Assembly: GCA_944381185.1 (NCBI GenBank)
Contig: CALWKE010000002.1
Location: 281,731-345,730 of the forward strand
Direction of reading: 5' to 3'
Source of the DNA: an uncultured Clostridia bacterium
GTDB taxonomy: Bacteria; Bacillota; Clostridia; Christensenellales; UBA1242
Length of the DNA stretch: 64,000 bases
Shown in pieces: positions 27,401-33,400 of this stretch; positions within the stretch are counted from its first letter, which is position 1; each line of letters begins with the position of its first letter. Below the pieces are notes generated by a model. It saw only the letters and a list, made by a program, of their open reading frames with translations. It did no database searches and was not told the origin of the DNA. The position numbers were made by a program, and so were the translations under genes.

Positions 27401-30400
27401 GTCATAGTTAAATTCTTTATCAGTTATTTGATAATAATAAACAAAATAATCTGTCCAATCATACCAAGCATAAGCATGATAACTGTAATATCCATCATCA
27501 CCCTTTTCAAGGTCAGGGTCAAACCAATCACATTCTTGGGTAATATTAACAACATCACCCGCTCTAACAGAAATATTATCTTCTGTTATATTAAATACTG
27601 ATGTAAATGAATCAAGACCGCTAGATGAAATATACCAACCTTCAATATGCATACCTTCTGTGAAGAAGTTGATTGTTTTATTTTCGTCAGTTGTATCTGG
27701 ATAAACAATAAACTCATATTTTGAACCAAACAAAATCATTTCAGATACAACATGATATTGATAATTTATATTAGTTAATTTATTGATATTAGCAAAGTTT
27801 GGTGCAATATAATAATAAATTTTATAGATTGCAAGTTCATAAATGCCATAGGCATAATAAACTATATCATTAGATTCTTCTTGATAAACATCAAGGAAAA
27901 TTTCACTTCCTGCTTCCCAGTTAATGTGGTCAACAGTAAATTTATCGGTGTTGTCAGGAAGCGTGTTAGAGGTTGAAACATACCAACCAAGAAGAGTTGT
28001 TCCATAGAACACATTTTCATCTCTTGCAGTGAAATATTCATTGAATGTAACAACTTCGTCAATATAATAACCATAAGTATCAATAATATTCAATGCTTCA
28101 GCATAACCAAGAGCATCAGAAACCTGCATACCTAATCGGTTAGCAAGGGTAACAACACTTTCATCAGGTGTCAAAATACCATTGTCATTATAACCTGGAA
28201 CAAAATATCTAACTCTATACTTGCAAGGTTCATAATAAGCAAAGGCATAAACATCACCATCAAATGAATAATGTTCAATAGTTCCAATAAGTTTATCAGT
28301 TGAAACAAGTTTGCCTGAAATGCTGTCATATGAATTAATGCTTATTGCGTTTTGTTCTTCGCCGGTGAGTTCATGATTTGAAGAATCGCTTGGCAAATAG
28401 AAATACCAACCAGCAAATTCATATCCATGTGGAACTGTTTTTTCTGAACCTGAACTTACAAGGTTAATAAGGTCGAATGAAGAGTTAAAGTCAACGGTAA
28501 CCTTTCCCTCATAAACTGTTTCATAAATTTGATATTTGCTTGTATTGTTAACATATCCAAGTGAATTTTGGAAAGTTGTGTAATATTGAACTGTGTAAGC
28601 ATTTGCTTCATAATGAGCATAGAAATAGTAAGTATCATTATCAAAAAGTTCCCAAATAAATGGCTCTGTGTTAACTTGATGAGAAGTTATTTCACCTGCA
28701 TAAGTTGCAGTAGAATAATACCAACCTACCTGTGTGTAGCCCGGAATTTCAAAGGTATTTGAAGTTAAAGTGCTTCCAGTAACAATTGTTTTTGATGTTG
28801 CAAAAGCATATTTGTTTGCATAGTTAACTTTATCAATGTCAGAAGAAACCATATCTGAATCAGTTTGTGACGAATAATAATTAACTGTGTATGTATTAAG
28901 CTCATAAACTGCATACACATACATATCTTGTGGATATTGCCAAACAAATGACTGACCAAGGTCATAATTTTTAACAAAAGCAGTTGTTGAAGTGTTAGAA
29001 TCAGGAGAAACTGTTGTCACATACCAACCAACAAGGCTTGTTCCTGCTGGGCAAATACTGCTTGAGTCAACATTATCAGGGAATCCCGATGGAATTGTGT
29101 AAGTAGAGTCAAATTCAATCAAATCTCTTTGACCCGTTGATGTGTTATAAATTCTGTTTCCGTTAACCGTTGGTTTGTTTATGTTGTGATAATCGTAATC
29201 GGTGATATATGAGAAATATAAGTAATAACTTATTGGTTGGAAAATTGCAGTAAATGTAACTGTTCCCTCTTCTGAATTTAAATTATTAAATGTTGTTGCA
29301 AAAACACCTTCGGTTGTTGCACCAGTAACAGTTGCACCACCAATAATGTGGTCGCAATTGGTTGACATTCCTGAAATTGTCCAGCCAGCAAATGTATAAC
29401 CTATTCTTGATGGGTTAGAAACTGAAAACTCTGTTCCAAAAGTTGCAGTTGTTGGGTGATTTGTTCCATGAGTTCCACCATTTAACACATATGTAATAGA
29501 ATAAACTCTTCCAACCCAATTTGCAGTAAATGTAACCGTTCCACTAGTTGAGTGCAAATTTTTAAATGAAGTTGCAAATGTTTTTGAAACTGAAGTTGCA
29601 GTGGTTGTTGATGAACCAATAGTATGAGTAACAGTATCCATACCGGTTATATCCCAACCAGTAAAATCATAACCAATTCTTGTAGGATTATTGATTGTTA
29701 TTGTTTGGTCATAAGCAGCAGAAGTTGGATGGTTTGTTCCATAACTTCCACCGTTAAGGTTATAATTAATTGTGTAAACATTAGCAGACCAAGTTGCAGC
29801 AAAATTTACCGTTCCTGAAGTCGAACGCAAATTTTTAAAGGTTGTTTCTTTTATTCCTGAAAGAGATGTAGCAGTGCTTGTGTAACTGCCGTAATAATGG
29901 TCAACAGAATCAAGATTTGTGATATTCCAACCAGCAAAAGTGTATCCAACTCTTGTTGGATTATTAACAGTAAATGTCACTTCAAAAGTAGCAGAAGTTG
30001 GATGATTTGTTCCATAACTTCCACCATTAAGTGTGTATGAAATTGAATAAGTATTCTGTTTCCAAACTGCATAAAGTGTGGCAGTTCCACCATCAATTGA
30101 TATGAAGTTAGGTTTTGAATATGTTCCACCTGAAGAATAAATTGTTCCCGTTCCACTTGAGTTTGTTGCCCAACCAGTAAATGTCCAACCAACCAAACTG
30201 AAGCCATTTGTTGAAAGTTTTACGCTTGCATCATAGGTCGCTGAACTATTTGGTGTTGAACCTGTAACATCATAAGTTGCATTGCTTGGGGTGTTACCTG
30301 CATAAACAATTGTGTAAGTATTCTGACGCCAAACTGCATAAAGTGTGTATGTTCCACCATCTGTTGATGTGAAGTTTGGTTTTGAATATGTTCCACCTGA

Positions 30401-33400
30401 AGAATAAATTGTTCCCGTTCCACTTGAGTTTGTTGCCCAACCTCTAAATGTCCAACCAACCAAACTGAAGCCATTTGTTGAAAGTGTAACACTTGCATCA
30501 TAGGTCGCTGAACTATTTGGTGTTGAACCTGTAACATTTGATGAAGCAGCACTTGGTTTGTTGCTATTATAAATAATAGTATAGGTATTTTGACGCCAAA
30601 CTGCATAAAGATTTATTGATGTACTATTTGAATAAGTGTTTGATGGAAGGAATGTGTATGAAGTGCTAGCATTATAGGTAACTGTTGTTGTTCCAGAACT
30701 TGTTCCCCAGCCTACAAATGTCCAACCTCTTAATTTAAATCCGCATGAAGATGTTTTTGCTGATGCAGATGAAGCATAAATACTTGAAGAAGACGAAACA
30801 CCTCTATATTGATATCCAAAATGTGTAGGGTCAGTTGAACCTGTAACTGCTGTCGAAGCCGATGATGGCATGTTTGAATTATATAAAAGTGTTCCTTCTC
30901 TTCTAAATTTTGCATACCTTGAAACAGAACCATTATTTGATGATGATAAGTTTTTAAGTGAATCACCTTGTGAAGCAGTTATTGAACTATTTGTGCTTGA
31001 AGAAGACGAATACCAACCATAAAATTCCCAACCATAATAATTGGTTGCAGGTGTAACTCTACTTCCCGAACAAAGCGAACTATAGGTTGGATAGGTATAT
31101 GAAACATCATAAGTATATTGCCTTGTTACAGATGTAACACTTGTTCCACTGCCATAGGCAAAATAAAATGTTACGCTATATTTATTTGCTGCCCAAACAG
31201 CATAAAGCGTGTAACTTCCACCATTTGTTGATGTGAAGTTTGGTTTTGTTAAGGTTTGACCTGAAGAATAAACTGCACTGCCAGTAGATGATCTTGCCCA
31301 ACCTTGAAATCTCCAACCTGTTAAGCTGAAACCATTTGAACGAAGTGTTACATTAGAATCGTAGTAAGCAGTTGTGCTTGAAGTTGATCCCGTAACACTA
31401 TTTGAAGCCGAACTTGGCTTGTTGCTATTATAATAAATCGTGTATGAATTTTGGTCCCAAACAGCATAAAGACTAATAGAATTGCTAGTGTTATATGACC
31501 ACGAAAAAGTTGCATTTTCAGAATATGTTGCAGTTGTTGTTCCCGAACTTGTTCCCCAACCTTCAAAATGCCAGCCTGTTAACTTAAAACCACAATCTCT
31601 AAGAGTAACTGAAGCTGATGAAGTGTTAGTAGTTGATGAAGAACAACCACGATATTGTGCCCCCGGTCCCGAAGTTGAGGTTGAACCCGTAACACTATTT
31701 GAAGCCGAATTTGGCTTATTCCCATAATAATAAATAACCGGTGATCTGCTAAAAACAGCATAACGATTAACAGTTCCACCATTAGTTGAAGTTAAATTGC
31801 TAAAAGACCCACCTTGTTTATATGAAGGGTTATGTCCGCCTGATGTGTCACTCCACCCAACAAATCCCCAACCATAATAATTGGTTGCAGGTGTAACACC
31901 TTTATTAGAACATACTGTGCTATAATATTGATAAGAATATGATTTTCCATATGTACATGATTGGCTATAAGAGGTCACACTAGTTCCACTGCCATAAAGA
32001 AAATAATATTTAACAGTGTATGTATTTGCAGTCCATTGTGCATAACATGCTCTTGGAGAAGTAACACTACCAGTTGTGTTGCTCCAACCTGTAAAATGAT
32101 ACCCCGTTCTTGAAGCAGCACCCATGCCAGAGGTTGAAACTGAACCACCATATGAAACATTTTTTGTGTATGTTGAATATTGAGTTCCATTATAAGTTAC
32201 ATTGCCATAATCATTTTTAAAAACAACAGAATATTGAAATTTAGAATATCCCGATGTTTCGTACCTATCTGATTGAAAATTTAAAGAGCCAACATATTTT
32301 GCATTATTTTGAGATACTTTATAGGTTACAGAATAATAATAAGTTCCATCTATAACACTTGAACTGCCAGAACCTTGACTGTTCACCTTAAATGTATAAT
32401 CAGAAGGCGAACAAGATCCAATTGTAACTTTTCCGTTTGTAGCGGCAGACGATCTAATTACTATATTATAATTATTGTAAAAGTTAACACCTATTGTTGC
32501 ACTAGTAAGATAATAACCATTAACCATTGATACAGTAATATACCAATTATGACCACCCGGATCAAAAATTGATGCATTTTTATTATCATAAGCATATAAA
32601 TTTCCAATGTGTGTTCCACCTGTTGTGTATAAAGTTGCATTGTCACTTACATAAGATGTTATTATATCGGTATTGTTTTTATTTAAAACACTATAAGTTT
32701 CAATGATGCTGGCATCATTTTCAAAAACAAAATTACCACTTATTCCATCAATTCGAAGAACATAATCAGCCTTGTTGCTTCCCGATTTATAAAATTCAAT
32801 AATAATTTCATCTTTTGTTTCAGAAGCAAATTCCCACCTTTCAAATTCAGGCAAAATTTTAGTTCCGTCTAAAAGCACAAGTGAATATGTGTTTTCGTCA
32901 ACCAAACCAACAACCATACCCAAACCATAATTCATAAGTTGAGTAAAATTATTGTCATATTGATAACCTTGAACACCAATAACCTTTTTTTCGCTAGCAA
33001 TAATTGTGTAATATCTATCATTGGTTGTGCCTATTGCATAACCATTTTTGATAGGTGTGATTTCATTAAATATATAATCACTGGTTTCATCAAAAATCTT
33101 ATTTCCTTTTGCATCAAAAATGCCAACAATGCCAAATTCATTGTTGTGATAAACAAAATATTCTTCTCTGTAATCATTTGAACTCATAAGTTCAATTTGA
33201 CTATATTCAAAATCTATTTTTAAAGTTTGCTCATTAACATTTTTATATTCATAAAAACCACTATCACGAAGCAACGTTGTTCCACTAACATGCAAAACAA
33301 CTTCATCACGCATAGATTCATAAGCTAAAAATAATTCATTGTCATTATTATAATACTTACTTAAAAACGCATCTTCTAAAGTGTTGTTAACACCAATTTT

